From positions 1 to 64,000 of the forward strand of contig LNDS01000031.1 in the NCBI GenBank assembly GCA_001464835.1: 64,000 nucleotides of DNA. The letters are read 5' to 3'. Position 1 is the first letter of the stretch. Each line of letters opens with the position of its first letter. This DNA is from Rhizobiales bacterium Ga0077525 (GTDB lineage Bacteria > Pseudomonadota > Alphaproteobacteria > Rhizobiales > Xanthobacteraceae). Of this stretch, positions 37,132-45,845 are shown one piece after another. Position numbers and translations under genes: made by a program. The notes under the pieces were generated by a model that worked only from the letters and a program-made list of their open reading frames with translations, was not told where the DNA came from and searched no databases.

Positions 37132-37146
37132 TTAACGCATTGTTAA
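37132..37146. promoter_or_regulatory. CtrA-like box upstream of mlaE
   Basis: ttaacgcattgttaa has TTAA half-sites seven bases apart, in an AT-rich gap about 85 bp before the mlaE start. Inverted ttaac/gttaa runs nearby (around 37163-37180) may belong to the same promoter. Confidence 0.4.
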
Positions 37147-37237
37147 TATTAATAAATGCCGTTTAACGTTTACGGTTAACGGGAACTTTGGCGCAAATTT
37201 GCGCGCAAACTTGGACGTGTCTGCCGGCGAATGCCGG

Positions 37238-38338
37238 TCAGGCCGCGTCCGATTGCGGCGCCGGGGCGGCCGTTTCGACGCTGATGGGTGCCCGCCGCCG
37301 TGCGGTCATTTCCCGCAGCAACGCCGCCATTTCCTGGCGCATGGCGCTGGCCGCCTCGCCGCCGGCGACGTTTTGCCGGCGCTCTTGCTCGAGCTTCTCG
37401 TTGAGTTCCCGGATTTTGGCGTCAGCAGTTTCGCGCTCGACGCGCAGGACCGTTTCAAGGAAGGTCGTGTGTTCGCCTTGGGCACTGAGTTTTGAACGGG
37501 CTTCCGCGTTGTCGGCTTCGAGCGCGGCGACGGTCTTGGCCAGTTCGTCGCAGCGTTTGGCCAGTTTTTCGCGCGTCTTCATCTGCACGCCGTTATCGGC
37601 GAACAAGGACTCGACCTTGCGGTTCAGCTCTTCGACGATCCTCGCCTGGCGCTGGCTGTCGTCCTGACGCAGCTGCTCGGCTTCCTGCATTTCGGCGATC
37701 AGCCGGGCTTTCTCCTCCCCGGCGGCGGCGAGTTCCGCCTTCAGGAGGTCGGCCCTTTCCAGCGCCGAGGTAACGACCAGTTCGCGATCATTGAACATGG
37801 TCTCGACGGTGAGCATCTGTTTGGCCAGCGCAGCGGTGTCGTCCAGCGCCTTGTCCAGTCTGCTGCGCAGGACGGCATTGTCCTGATGGAGCGCGGTGAG
37901 GGCCTTTTTGCGTTCGGCCGCGGCCGTGGCGTGCTGGGTGGCGGTGTCCTGAAGCTCGGCGAAAGCCTTGTTGAGGCGCTCGATTTCGGCGTAGGCGACC
38001 TCCAGGTCGGCCGCCTGCCGTTCTTGCAAGTTGTACAAATCGGCGACCTGCGTGCAGCGCATCGCCAATTCGCGTTCCTGCTCGGCCACTTTTTTCTCGA
38101 TTGCGCTCGGCCCCGCTTTTGGCGGCGCTTCGAGCGTCGGCCACGGGCGGTCATCGAGATCGGTGGCGGCAGCGGCGGTTCGGCCAGGGCGCGGGTCCGC
38201 CGATACGGCCGCCGCCTCGCCAGCCGGCGAAAATAGGTCTTCGTCGAGATCGAAGCTGGCACGGTCACGCAAGGCCGGTCCACGGCGCGAACCGGCGAAC
38301 TTCGGCATCTCGTCGAAAATGGTTTCGAGGTATTTCAA
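37238..38338 (-). CDS. Long coiled-coil protein, function unknown
   Basis: A 366-residue cytoplasmic protein with an acidic, disordered N-terminus (1-85, containing SFDLDEDLFSPAGE) and an almost continuous coiled coil (about 88-340; VAEQERELAMRCTQVADL; heptad-rich Leu/Glu/Lys pattern). The C-terminus is short and Pro-rich. I do not recognise a named family. Two CtrA-like boxes lie in its promoter region (38394-38439), which suggests a cell-cycle or polarity role; this is inference. Confidence 0.75.
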   Translation of the reverse strand: MKYLETIFDEMPKFAGSRRGPALRDRASFDLDEDLFSPAGEAAAVSADPRPGRTAAAATDLDDRPWPTLEAPPKAGPSAIEKKVAEQERELAMRCTQVADLYNLQERQAADLEVAYAEIERLNKAFAELQDTATQHATAAAERKKALTALHQDNAVLRSRLDKALDDTAALAKQMLTVETMFNDRELVVTSALERADLLKAELAAAGEEKARLIAEMQEAEQLRQDDSQRQARIVEELNRKVESLFADNGVQMKTREKLAKRCDELAKTVAALEADNAEARSKLSAQGEHTTFLETVLRVERETADAKIRELNEKLEQERRQNVAGGEAASAMRQEMAALLREMTARRRAPISVETAAPAPQSDAA

Positions 38339-38393
38339 GGTTTGCTCGACGTGGAAATGCGTACGGACGCTGCCACAACCGAATCACTGGACG

Positions 38394-38408
38394 TTAACCG
38401 CCGATTAA
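38394..38408. promoter_or_regulatory. CtrA-like box 1 before the coiled-coil gene
   Basis: ttaaccgccgattaa has the exact TTAA-N7-TTAA spacing and is followed by cc. It lies 56 bp before the coiled-coil protein start on the minus strand and about 200 bp before thyA on the plus strand. Confidence 0.5.
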
Positions 38409-38424
38409 CCATGGAACATCTTGC

Positions 38425-38439
38425 TTAACCACCTCTTAA
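38425..38439. promoter_or_regulatory. CtrA-like box 2 before the coiled-coil gene
   Basis: ttaaccacctcttaa is the second perfect TTAA-N7-TTAA site, 16 bp from the first, followed by c as in the extended consensus. Paired sites of this kind are common in CtrA-controlled promoters. Confidence 0.5.
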
Positions 38440-38608
38440 CGCCGGAACCGGCTACCGGCAGCGGCGGAACGGCTGCGGATTGCGAAACGGCGGGTCTGCA
38501 TGGCGGGGAAAAGCCCGCCGGACGGTTGCGGGGGGCGCTAAACTTGCCCATCTTCGCCCGAGTCGGGCCGCCAGCGGGCGGTCTGGCCCCCAAAATCAGG
38601 CTGACGCG

Positions 38609-39403
38609 ATGCGCCAATATCTCGAACTGATGGATCACATTCTCCGCCACGGCGCGGAGAAGCATGATCGTACCGGGACCGGCACGCGTTCGGTGTTCGG
38701 CTATCAGATGCGCTTCGACCTCGCCGAAGGCTTTCCGCTGGTCACCACCAAGAAGCTGCACGTCAAATCCATCGTGCACGAACTGCTGTGGTTTCTCGCC
38801 GGCGACACCAACATTAAATATCTCAACGACCACGGCGTGCGCATCTGGGACGAATGGGCCGACGAGCGCGGCGATCTCGGGCCCGTGTATGGCCATCAGT
38901 GGCGCTCATGGCCGGCTAAGGACGGCGAGACCATCGACCAGATCGCCAATGTGATCGCGATGATCAAGCGCAATCCGGATTCGCGCCGGCTGATCGTCAC
39001 CGCGTGGAATCCGGCCGACGTTGACAAGATGGCGCTGCCGCCGTGCCATTGCCTGTTCCAGTTCTATGTCGCCGACGGAAAGCTGTCGTGCCAGCTCTAT
39101 CAACGTTCGGCCGACGTGTTTCTCGGCGTGCCGTTCAACATTGCATCCTACGCGCTGCTGACCTTGATGGTGGCGCAGGTCACCGGCTACTCGCCCGGCG
39201 AGTTCATCCATTCGTTTGGCGATGTGCACCTTTATAACAACCATATCGAACAGGCCGAGCTGCAACTGTCGCGCGCGCCGAAGGCGCTGCCGGCGATCCA
39301 TATCAATCCCGAAGTGAAGGATATATTCGGCTTCCGCTTCGAGGACTTCACCATCGAGAATTACGAGCCGCATCCGCACATCAAGGCGCAAGTGGCGGTA
39401 TGA
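38609..39403 (+). CDS. thyA: Thymidylate synthase ThyA
   Basis: ThyA makes dTMP from dUMP, converting methylene-tetrahydrofolate to dihydrofolate. The 264-residue product has the expected motifs: [47 protein letters not shown], the active-site Cys in [12 protein letters not shown], the dUMP-binding [21 protein letters not shown], and LHLYNNH-like [10 protein letters not shown]. The start at 38609 matches the family ([12 protein letters not shown]). It is coupled to the GNAT gene and folA by 4-bp overlaps. Confidence 0.96.
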   Translation: MRQYLELMDHILRHGAEKHDRTGTGTRSVFGYQMRFDLAEGFPLVTTKKLHVKSIVHELLWFLAGDTNIKYLNDHGVRIWDEWADERGDLGPVYGHQWRSWPAKDGETIDQIANVIAMIKRNPDSRRLIVTAWNPADVDKMALPPCHCLFQFYVADGKLSCQLYQRSADVFLGVPFNIASYALLTLMVAQVTGYSPGEFIHSFGDVHLYNNHIEQAELQLSRAPKALPAIHINPEVKDIFGFRFEDFTIENYEPHPHIKAQVAV

Positions 39404-39906
39404 GTGTCCTGATCCGCGCCGCGCGTTCAGACGATACCGGGCTGATCTTCGATTTGGTGCGTGAACTGGCGGAATACGAGAAGCTGGCTGACGCCGTCGA
39501 TGCCACCCCGGAAATGATCGGCGCGGCTTTATTCGGTGAGGCCCCGCGGCTGTTCTGCGACATCGCCGAATGGAACGGCGAGGCGGCCGGTCTAGCGATC
39601 TGGTTTCTGAATTTCTCGACTTTCCGCGGCCGCCACGGCATCTATCTTGAGGACCTTTATGTTCGGCCGGCGTTTCGCGGCCGTGGCCTGGGCAAGGCAC
39701 TGATGGCGCAACTGGCGCGGCGCTGCGTCGCGCAGGGCCTGGCGCGGTTCGAGTGGTCGGTGCTGGACTGGAATGCGCCGTCGATCGCGTTCTACCAATC
39801 GATCGGCGCCCATGTAATGGACGACTGGAAAATCTGCCGGCTGAGCGGGCCGGCTTTGCAATCCTTTGCAGCCCAAGCTTTAGCAACGCAAGAGGCGCGC
39901 GCATGA
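39400..39906 (+). CDS. GNAT family N-acetyltransferase
   Basis: A 168-residue acetyltransferase of the GCN5-related fold. The acetyl-CoA loop is visible in [25 protein letters not shown] (motif A), with [20 protein letters not shown] as motif B. It resembles diamine acetyltransferase-like members, but the substrate is unknown. It is translationally coupled on both sides (atga overlaps with thyA and folA). Whether this links it to folate metabolism is not clear. Confidence 0.88.
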   Translation: MSVLIRAARSDDTGLIFDLVRELAEYEKLADAVDATPEMIGAALFGEAPRLFCDIAEWNGEAAGLAIWFLNFSTFRGRHGIYLEDLYVRPAFRGRGLGKALMAQLARRCVAQGLARFEWSVLDWNAPSIAFYQSIGAHVMDDWKICRLSGPALQSFAAQALATQEARA

Positions 39907-40406
39907 AGATCGTTCTGGTCGCCGCCGTCGGGCGCAACAACGTCATCGGCCGTGACGGCCAGTTGCCGTGGCGGCTGAAATCCGATCTGAAGTATTTTCG
40001 CGCCATCACCATCGGCAAGCCGGTGGTGATGGGGCGCAAGACTTATGAGTCGATCGGCAAGCCGCTGCCGGGCCGCACCAACATCGTTCTGACCAAGGAT
40101 CTCGGCCTGATCGTGCCGGGCGGCGTTCTAGCCAACAGCCTCGATGCGGCGATGGGCTTTGCGCGGCAGGATGCCGAGCGGCGTGGTGTCGATGAAATCA
40201 TGATCATTGGCGGCGGCGATGTTTTCGAACGGATGATGCCCAGGGCCCACCGGCTCGAAATCACCCATGTCAATGCCAGCCCGGAAGGCGACGCCTTCTT
40301 TCCGCGCATCGAGCCGTCGGAATGGCGCGAGGCCAAGCGCACGTCTTTTTCCGCCGGGCCGGATGACGACGCCAGCTTCGACGCCGTGACCTATGTGCGG
40401 CGTTAG
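39903..40406 (+). CDS. folA: Dihydrofolate reductase FolA
   Basis: FolA reduces the dihydrofolate left by ThyA back to tetrahydrofolate with NADPH. The 167-residue product shows VAAVGRNNVIGRDGQLPWRL (substrate and Met20 loop), LKYFRAITIGKPVVMGRKTYESIGKPLPGRTNIVLT, the NADPH loop IMIIGGGDVFERMM, and ITHVNASPEGDAFFP. It is the last gene of the thyA-GNAT-folA unit; its stop overlaps the converging VOC gene by 4 bp. Confidence 0.95.
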   Translation: MKIVLVAAVGRNNVIGRDGQLPWRLKSDLKYFRAITIGKPVVMGRKTYESIGKPLPGRTNIVLTKDLGLIVPGGVLANSLDAAMGFARQDAERRGVDEIMIIGGGDVFERMMPRAHRLEITHVNASPEGDAFFPRIEPSEWREAKRTSFSAGPDDDASFDAVTYVRR

Positions 40407-40690
40407 CCGTTGGTCTGGTTCGGCTCGATCAACTCGATGCGGTTGCCGAATGGATCGTCGATATGGCGGCGGTCGCAGCCTTCGAGCGGTTCGTCGGCGG
40501 TGACGTTGTTTTCGACACCCAGGTGCACCTGCAAGGCGCCGATCTCGAACCAGCAGCCGCCCCGCGCTGCCAGCACTGGCGGCTTCATCTTTTCGGTTAT
40601 GCCGAGCACGCCGCAATAGAAGGCGCGGGCGTCGTTCTCACGCCCGGCCGGCATCGCAATCAGGATGTGATCGATACGGCGAACCGGCAT
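40403..40690 (-). CDS. VOC/glyoxalase-like protein, probably internally shortened
   Basis: A 95-residue protein with the two ends of a VOC metal-dependent fold. The N-terminal strand reads RRIDHILIAMPAGRENDARAFYCGVLGI, followed by GGCWFEIGALQVHLGVE; the C-terminal end reads DDPFGNRIELIEP. Related single-domain VOC proteins are about 120-130 residues. Here the middle (normally a strand-helix of about 25-30 residues after VHLGVE and before DEPLEG) is missing, yet the frame is open. It may be a non-functional remnant or a shortened variant. Function unknown. Confidence 0.65.
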   Translation of the reverse strand: MPVRRIDHILIAMPAGRENDARAFYCGVLGITEKMKPPVLAARGGCWFEIGALQVHLGVENNVTADEPLEGCDRRHIDDPFGNRIELIEPNQTNG

Positions 40691-40708
40691 CGAGCATTCC
40701 TTAAAGAT

Positions 40709-41473
40709 TTAAGCCTGCACCGAATAGCCGCCATCGACGGCGATGGCCGCGCCTGTGATGAAGTCGGAAGCGGGCGCTGCAAGAAACACCGCGATGCCGG
40801 CGAAATCGCCCGGTTCGCCCCAGCGCTGCGCCGGCGTGCGGGCGAGCACTCTGTCATGCAGGCCTTCGACCTGTTCGCGCGCCTTGCGCGTCAGGTCGGT
40901 ATTGATCCAGCCGGGCAGGATGGTGTTGACTTGGATGTTGTCTTTCGCCCAAGCGACGGCGAAGGACCTCGCCATCTGCACGATGGCGCCTTTGCTCGAG
41001 GCATAAGGTGAGGCGTATGACGCCCCGAAGACCGACATCATCGAACCGATATTGATCATCTTGCCGCCACCGGCGCGCTTCATGTGCGGGTAGGCGGCCT
41101 GCGAGCAGAAGAAGGCGCTGGTGAGGTTGGTGTTCATGACGAGGTGCCAGTCCGCCGCGGTCAGTTCTTCCGGCGGTTTGCGCACGCTGGTGCCGGCATT
41201 GTTGATGAGAATATCGAGACGTCCGAATTTTTGCGCGGCCTGATCGATGGCCTGATGGCAGGACGTCTCCTGCAAGACATCCAGTTCGACGAATTCGGCT
41301 TGCGCCCCGGTGGCCTTCAACTCGGCCAAAGCGGCCGCCGCCTTGGTCTTGTTGCGGCCGGCGATCACCACCGTCGCGCCGGCCCCGGCCAGACCCTTGG
41401 CCATGGCCAAGCCGATGCCGCCATTGCCGCCGGTCACCAGTGCGACGCGCTTGCTCAAATCGAAAGATGCCAT
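40709..41473 (-). CDS. SDR family oxidoreductase
   Basis: A 254-residue classical short-chain dehydrogenase. NAD(P)-binding TGGNGGIGLAMAKGLAGAGA, structural NNAG in ILINNAGTSVRK, catalytic Ser in INIGSMMSVFG, and the YxxxK pair in SPYASSKGAIVQMARSFA are all present, with PGWINTDLT and the C-terminal ITGAAIAVDGGYSVQ. It looks like a gluconate 5-dehydrogenase or 3-oxoacyl-reductase type enzyme; the substrate is unknown. The ATG at 41482 adds three residues. It runs on the same strand as the VOC gene 18 bp downstream. Confidence 0.88.
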   Translation of the reverse strand: MASFDLSKRVALVTGGNGGIGLAMAKGLAGAGATVVIAGRNKTKAAAALAELKATGAQAEFVELDVLQETSCHQAIDQAAQKFGRLDILINNAGTSVRKPPEELTAADWHLVMNTNLTSAFFCSQAAYPHMKRAGGGKMINIGSMMSVFGASYASPYASSKGAIVQMARSFAVAWAKDNIQVNTILPGWINTDLTRKAREQVEGLHDRVLARTPAQRWGEPGDFAGIAVFLAAPASDFITGAAIAVDGGYSVQA

Positions 41474-41690
41474 TGCCGCCATTCCCTCTTGCCTTTTGCC
41501 CTTTTGCTTCCTGTTGCCGGACCGGAATTCTCATCTGTCGCGGTCTACGGCCGCCGCACTATCGCACGGCGGACCGGGCTAAAGCAGGTGGGGGCGCATG
41601 CTTTCGCATAGGTCGTGCGAGCGGCCGCCGCCGCGGTCGAAATGATCCGAATTCCGGCCCGGATCGGCGGTAATGCCGCATCACGGCGCG

Positions 41691-41719
41691 TTGTAACGCC
41701 CCCTTGCGTCCCCTATAAC
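41691..41719 (+). promoter_or_regulatory. Probable sigma-70-type promoter of hflKC
   Basis: TTGTAA (41691-41696) and TATAAC (41714-41719) are separated by 17 bp, about 55 bp before the hflK ATG. This is a good match to a vegetative promoter. Confidence 0.5.
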
Positions 41720-41774
41720 CCGTCCCAACTAAGGTCCAGCCGGCACGAGAGCCGGGCTGCGGGAGATATTTTCG

Positions 41775-42929
41775 ATGCCATGGAGCAATCAAGGCGGCGG
41801 TAGCGGCGGCAGCGGTGGCGGCGGCCCATGGGGCGGCGGCGGCGGCAAAGGCCCGTGGGGCTCCGGACCGCAATCGTCGGGCCCGAAACCGCCGGATCTG
41901 GAGGAAATTCTCCGCCGCGGTCAGGACAAACTGCGCGGCGTGCTGCCGGGCGGCAATCTCGGCACCAAGGGTTTTGCGCTGATCACCCTCGCCGCGGTGG
42001 CGTTGTGGGGCTTTTCCGGCTTCTTCAAGGTCGAACCGGACGAACTCGGCGCTGTCCTGCGTTTCGGCAAGAACGTGCGTGAAGTCCAGCCAGGCCTGAA
42101 TTACCACCTGCCTTATCCGATCGAGACCGTGCTGACGCCGAAGGCGTTGCGCGTCAACAAGATCGATATCGGCATGCGCTCCGTCGATGACGCCCGCCGC
42201 GGCTCGAGCGTGCGTGACGTGCCGGAAGAGAGCCTGATGTTGACCGGCGACGAGAATATCGTCGATGTCGATTTTTCGGTGCTCTGGAAAGTGAAGCCGA
42301 CCGGCGTCGGCGATTATCTTTTCAATATCCAGAATCCCGAAGGCACCGTGAAAGCGGTGGCCGAAAGCGCCATGCGCGAAGTGGTCGGCCGTTCCGACAT
42401 TCAGCCGATCCTGACCGGCGCCCGACAGACCATCGAGAACGCCGTCCAGGAACTGATGCAGAAGACGCTCGACCAGTACGGCGCGGGTATTCTGGTGCAG
42501 CAGGTGCAGTTGCAGAAGGTCGATCCGCCGACGCAGGTCATCGACGCGTTCCGCGACGTGCAGGCCGCGCGCGCCGATCTCGAACGGTCGGTCAACGAAT
42601 CGCAGACTTACGCCAATCGAGTCGTGCCGGAAGCGCGCGGCCGGGTGGCGCAGATCACGCAGGCCGCGGAAGCCTACAAGTCGCAGACCGTGGCGGAAGC
42701 CCAAGGCCAGACCTCGCGCTTCAACAACATCTACGAACAGTACAAGAAGGCGCCGGAAGTGACCCGCGCCCGCATGTACCTGGAAACGATGGAGCGCGTG
42801 CTCGGCGGCGCCGACAAGATCATCATGGACAGCGGCCGCGACGGTGGCGGCGGTGTGGTGCCTTATCTCCCGCTCGGTGAACTCAATCGTCCGGCTCAGC
42901 CGCGGACCCAGACGGGAGCACGGCCATGA
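41775..42929 (+). CDS. hflK: FtsH protease activity modulator HflK
   Basis: HflK forms, with HflC, a large membrane complex around the FtsH protease. The 384-residue product has a Gly/Ser/Pro-rich N-terminal tail (1-40), one membrane segment (about 64-84, GFALITLAAVALWGFSGFF), then the SPFH/prohibitin domain (FKVEPDELGAVLRFGKNVREVQPGLNYHLPYPIE) and a coiled region (QAAEAYKSQTVAEAQGQ). It overlaps hflC by 4 bp. Confidence 0.94.
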   Translation: MPWSNQGGGSGGSGGGGPWGGGGGKGPWGSGPQSSGPKPPDLEEILRRGQDKLRGVLPGGNLGTKGFALITLAAVALWGFSGFFKVEPDELGAVLRFGKNVREVQPGLNYHLPYPIETVLTPKALRVNKIDIGMRSVDDARRGSSVRDVPEESLMLTGDENIVDVDFSVLWKVKPTGVGDYLFNIQNPEGTVKAVAESAMREVVGRSDIQPILTGARQTIENAVQELMQKTLDQYGAGILVQQVQLQKVDPPTQVIDAFRDVQAARADLERSVNESQTYANRVVPEARGRVAQITQAAEAYKSQTVAEAQGQTSRFNNIYEQYKKAPEVTRARMYLETMERVLGGADKIIMDSGRDGGGGVVPYLPLGELNRPAQPRTQTGARP

Positions 42930-43873
42930 GGCTTAATTTTATTGGCGGCGTTGCCGTCGTCCTTCTCGTCGCCGCGTTGATCATCGGCTATTCGTCGCTG
43001 TTTTCGGTTTATCAGACCCAGCAGGCCCTGGTGGTTCGCCTCGGCCAGCCGGTGCGTGTGGTCAGTGAGCCCGGCCTCAACTTCAAGGTGCCGTTCATCG
43101 ATACGGTGATCGTCATCGACAAGCGCATTCTCGATCTGGAAGCGCCGGCGCAGGAAGTGATTGCCTCCGACCAGAAGCGGTTGGTGGTCGATGCCTTTGC
43201 CCGCTACCGCATCAAGGATCCGCTGCGCTTCTACCAGACGCTCGGCTCGATCCAGGGCGCCAACTCGCAGCTCACCATCCTGCTGAACTCGGCACTGCGC
43301 CGGGTGCTTGGCGAGGCGACCTTCACCAATGTGGTGCGCGATCAGCGCGCCGATCTGATGGAGCGCATTCTCGGTCTGGTCGATAGGGAAGCGGCCGGCT
43401 ACGGCATTGGCGTGGTCGATGTGAAAATCCGCCGCGCCGATCTGCCGGAGCAGAACAGCCAGGCGGTCTATCAGCGGATGCAGACCGAGCGTCAGCGCGA
43501 AGCTGCGGAATTCCGCGCGCAGGGTACCCAGCGCGCGCAGGAAATCCGTTCGCGCGCCGATCGTGAAGTGACCGTCTTGGTCGCCGAAGCGACGTCGAAG
43601 TCGGAACAGATCCGCGGCGAAGGCGACGCTACCCGAAATCAGATCTTTGCCGACGCGTTCAACAAGGATCCGGACTTCTTCGCTTTCTACCGGTCGATGC
43701 AGGCCTATGAAGCGAGCTTGAAGGCCGGCGACACCCGCCTGCTGCTCAAGCCCGACACCAACTTCTTCCGTTACTTCAACGATCCGTCGGGTAAGCCAAC
43801 GGGTCCGGCGGCACCAGCGGCGGCACCGCCGTCAGCGTCACCCACGGCATCAGTGGCGCCGGTAGCAAGATAA
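42926..43873 (+). CDS. hflC: FtsH protease activity modulator HflC
   Basis: The 315-residue partner of HflK. An N-terminal membrane segment (about 5-25) is followed by the SPFH domain (SVYQTQQALVVRLGQPVRVVSEPGLNFKVPFID; RILDLEAPAQEVIASDQKRLVVDAFARYRI) and a charged helical region (RQREAAEFRAQGTQRAQEIR). The Pro/Ala-rich tail faces the periplasm. Translationally coupled to hflK (atga overlap). Confidence 0.94.
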   Translation: MRLNFIGGVAVVLLVAALIIGYSSLFSVYQTQQALVVRLGQPVRVVSEPGLNFKVPFIDTVIVIDKRILDLEAPAQEVIASDQKRLVVDAFARYRIKDPLRFYQTLGSIQGANSQLTILLNSALRRVLGEATFTNVVRDQRADLMERILGLVDREAAGYGIGVVDVKIRRADLPEQNSQAVYQRMQTERQREAAEFRAQGTQRAQEIRSRADREVTVLVAEATSKSEQIRGEGDATRNQIFADAFNKDPDFFAFYRSMQAYEASLKAGDTRLLLKPDTNFFRYFNDPSGKPTGPAAPAAAPPSASPTASVAPVAR

Positions 43874-43891
43874 CGAGGCGGCGCGGCCAGC

Positions 43892-44077
43892 ATGATCGAC
43901 TTTCTGGCCGCGCTTGGGCTGGTCTTCGTGATCGAAGGCCTGGTCTTCGCCGCGTTTCCGGCGCACGCCAAGCGGGCAATGCTCAGCGTGCTGGAAACGC
44001 CGGAGGCGACCTTGCGCGTCATCGGGATCGGTTCGGCCGCGATCGGCATCTTGCTGGTGTGGCTGGCGCGCAGCTAG
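43892..44077 (+). CDS. DUF2065 family small membrane protein
   Basis: A 61-residue protein with two hydrophobic helices (about 4-22 and 42-59; FLAALGLVFVIEGLVFAAF and VIGIGSAAIGILLVWLAR) matching DUF2065. This family is typically found next to hflC and degP in proteobacteria, as here. Function unknown. Confidence 0.88.
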   Translation: MIDFLAALGLVFVIEGLVFAAFPAHAKRAMLSVLETPEATLRVIGIGSAAIGILLVWLARS

Positions 44078-44249
44078 AGTGTTTAAGCGGTATCGGCCGT
44101 AAAACTATCGCTTTTGCTGGCGAATCGGCCTTTCATAGGGGGCGCGCTCGCATTGTAGTGATGGCAATGCCGAGAAACGCCCTTGAAACGCCGCGAAGTC
44201 GGCGGCACTCTCCTTGTTGACCGCTTTTTCCCCAGGAGCACCGACGCCC

Positions 44250-45728
44250 ATGGGCGCATTTTTCTCTTCCCGTTCCCTGACGCTTTTGACCGCCGCAGCC
44301 ATCGCCATGAGTGCCGCTCTGCCGGCGCAGGCGCGCGGGCCCGAGAACATCGCCGACGTCGCCGAACAGGTGATCGATGCGGTGGTGAACATTTCGACCA
44401 AGCAGACGGTGGACATCAAAAGCGGCGCCATGCCGCAATTGCCGCCGGGCTCGCCGTTCGAGGAATTTTTCGAGGAGTTCTTCAAGAACCGGCGCGGACC
44501 GGGCGCGCCCGGCGCCCCGAACGGCGGCACGCCGACGCCGCGCCGCGCCAATTCGCTCGGTTCCGGTTTCATCATCGATGTATCGGGCCTGGTGGTCACC
44601 AACAACCACGTCATCGCCGACTCCGATGAGATCAGCGTCATCCTCAATGACGGCACGACGCTGAAAGCCGAACTGATCGGCACCGACAAGAAGAGCGATC
44701 TGGCGCTGCTCAAGGTGAACCCGACCAAGCCGCTGAAGGCGGTGAAGTTCGGCAACAGCGACACCGTGCGTCTCGGCGAATGGGTGATCGCCATCGGCAA
44801 TCCGTTCAGTCTCGGCGGCACCGTTACCGCCGGCATCGTCTCGGCACGCAACCGCGACATCCAGTCAGGTCCGTATGACAACTACATTCAGACCGACGCC
44901 TCGATCAATCGCGGCAATTCCGGCGGGCCGTTGTTCAACCTCAATGGCGATGTGATCGGCGTCAACACCGCGATCATCTCGCCGTCGGGTGGCTCGATCG
45001 GCATCGGCTTTGCCGTGCCGGCCAAGACCGCGCTGGCGGTGATCGACCAGTTGCGCGACTTCAAGGAAGTGCGGCGCGGCTGGCTCGGCGTGCGCATCCA
45101 GCAGGTGACCGACGAGATCGCCGAGAGCCTCAGCATCAAGCCGACGCGCGGCGCGCTGATCGCCGGCATCGACGACAAAGGCCCGGCCAAGCCCGCCGGC
45201 ATCGAGCCGGGCGACGTCGTCGTCAAGTTCGACGGCAAGGACATCAAGGAAATGCGCGATCTGCCGCGCATCGTCGCCGATACGCCGGTCGGCAAAGATG
45301 TCGAAGTGCTGATCATCCGCAAAGGCAAGGAAGAGACCAAGACGGTCAAGCTCGGCCGGCTCGACGATGGCGAGAAGCAGGCGGCGCTTGTCACGCCGAA
45401 GGCCGATGCCCCGGAGGATAAATCGTCGGTGAAGAAGGCGCTCGGCCTCGATCTCGGCAACCTCACAGCGGACTCGCGCAAGAAGTACAAGATCAAGGAA
45501 TCCGTGAAGGGCGTGCTGATTACCGGCGTCGATGCCAATTCGCCGGCCGCCGAGAAGCGGCTGCAACCGGGCATGGTGATCGCCGAAGTGCAGCAGCAGC
45601 CGGTGACCAATGCCGCCGATCTGCAAAAGCGCATCGATCAGCTCAAGAAGGACGGCAAGAAGGCCGTCGTGCTGCTGGTCGTGTCGCCCGACGGCGATCC
45701 GAATTTTGTGGCGATTACGTTGCAGTAG
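44250..45728 (+). CDS. degP: Do-family periplasmic serine protease/chaperone (DegP/HtrA)
   Basis: DegP degrades or refolds damaged periplasmic proteins. The 492-residue product begins with a signal peptide (MGAFFSSRSLTLLTAAAIAM to PAQA). The trypsin-like domain has His in VVTNNHVIAD, Asp in KKSDLALLKV and Ser in NRGNSGGPLF. Two PDZ domains follow: RRGWLGVRIQQVTDEIAESL with PGDVVVKFDGKDI, and KGVLITGVDANSPAAEKRL with PGMVIAEVQQQPV. ATG 44250 gives a normal signal peptide with aggag upstream; an in-frame TTG at 44214 would add 12 residues. Context with hflKC supports an envelope stress role. Confidence 0.94.
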   Translation: MGAFFSSRSLTLLTAAAIAMSAALPAQARGPENIADVAEQVIDAVVNISTKQTVDIKSGAMPQLPPGSPFEEFFEEFFKNRRGPGAPGAPNGGTPTPRRANSLGSGFIIDVSGLVVTNNHVIADSDEISVILNDGTTLKAELIGTDKKSDLALLKVNPTKPLKAVKFGNSDTVRLGEWVIAIGNPFSLGGTVTAGIVSARNRDIQSGPYDNYIQTDASINRGNSGGPLFNLNGDVIGVNTAIISPSGGSIGIGFAVPAKTALAVIDQLRDFKEVRRGWLGVRIQQVTDEIAESLSIKPTRGALIAGIDDKGPAKPAGIEPGDVVVKFDGKDIKEMRDLPRIVADTPVGKDVEVLIIRKGKEETKTVKLGRLDDGEKQAALVTPKADAPEDKSSVKKALGLDLGNLTADSRKKYKIKESVKGVLITGVDANSPAAEKRLQPGMVIAEVQQQPVTNAADLQKRIDQLKKDGKKAVVLLVVSPDGDPNFVAITLQ

Positions 45729-45754
45729 AGTGCGCGTCGCTCAGCAACGAATGT

Positions 45755-45843
45755 GTCATGGCCGGGCTTGTCCCGGCCATCTCGCTTAGTAGGGCACCGT
45801 GCTGAACTAAGCGGGATCACCGGGACAAGCCCGGTGATGACAA
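45755..45843. repeat. REP-like palindromic element, family B copy 2
   Basis: tgtcatggccgggcttgtcc and ccgggacaagcccggtgatg form a long inverted repeat with an inner gcttag/ctaagc pair. It lies between converging degP and serB and may terminate both. Copy 1 is at 13137-13166. Confidence 0.75.
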
Positions 45844-45845
45844 AT

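Noticed and set aside
38405..38896. Minus-strand frame covering the thyA start
   Set aside because: It is antisense to thyA and to the CtrA-box region, with no motif or ribosome-binding site.
44180..44220. Heat-shock (sigma-32) promoter before degP
   Set aside because: A cttgaaa -35-like element is present near 44182, but no matching -10 element at the right spacing was found.
44250..45728. The degP gene as part of an unusual protease defence system
   Set aside because: Its signal peptide, two PDZ domains and position next to hflKC identify an ordinary periplasmic Do-family protease.
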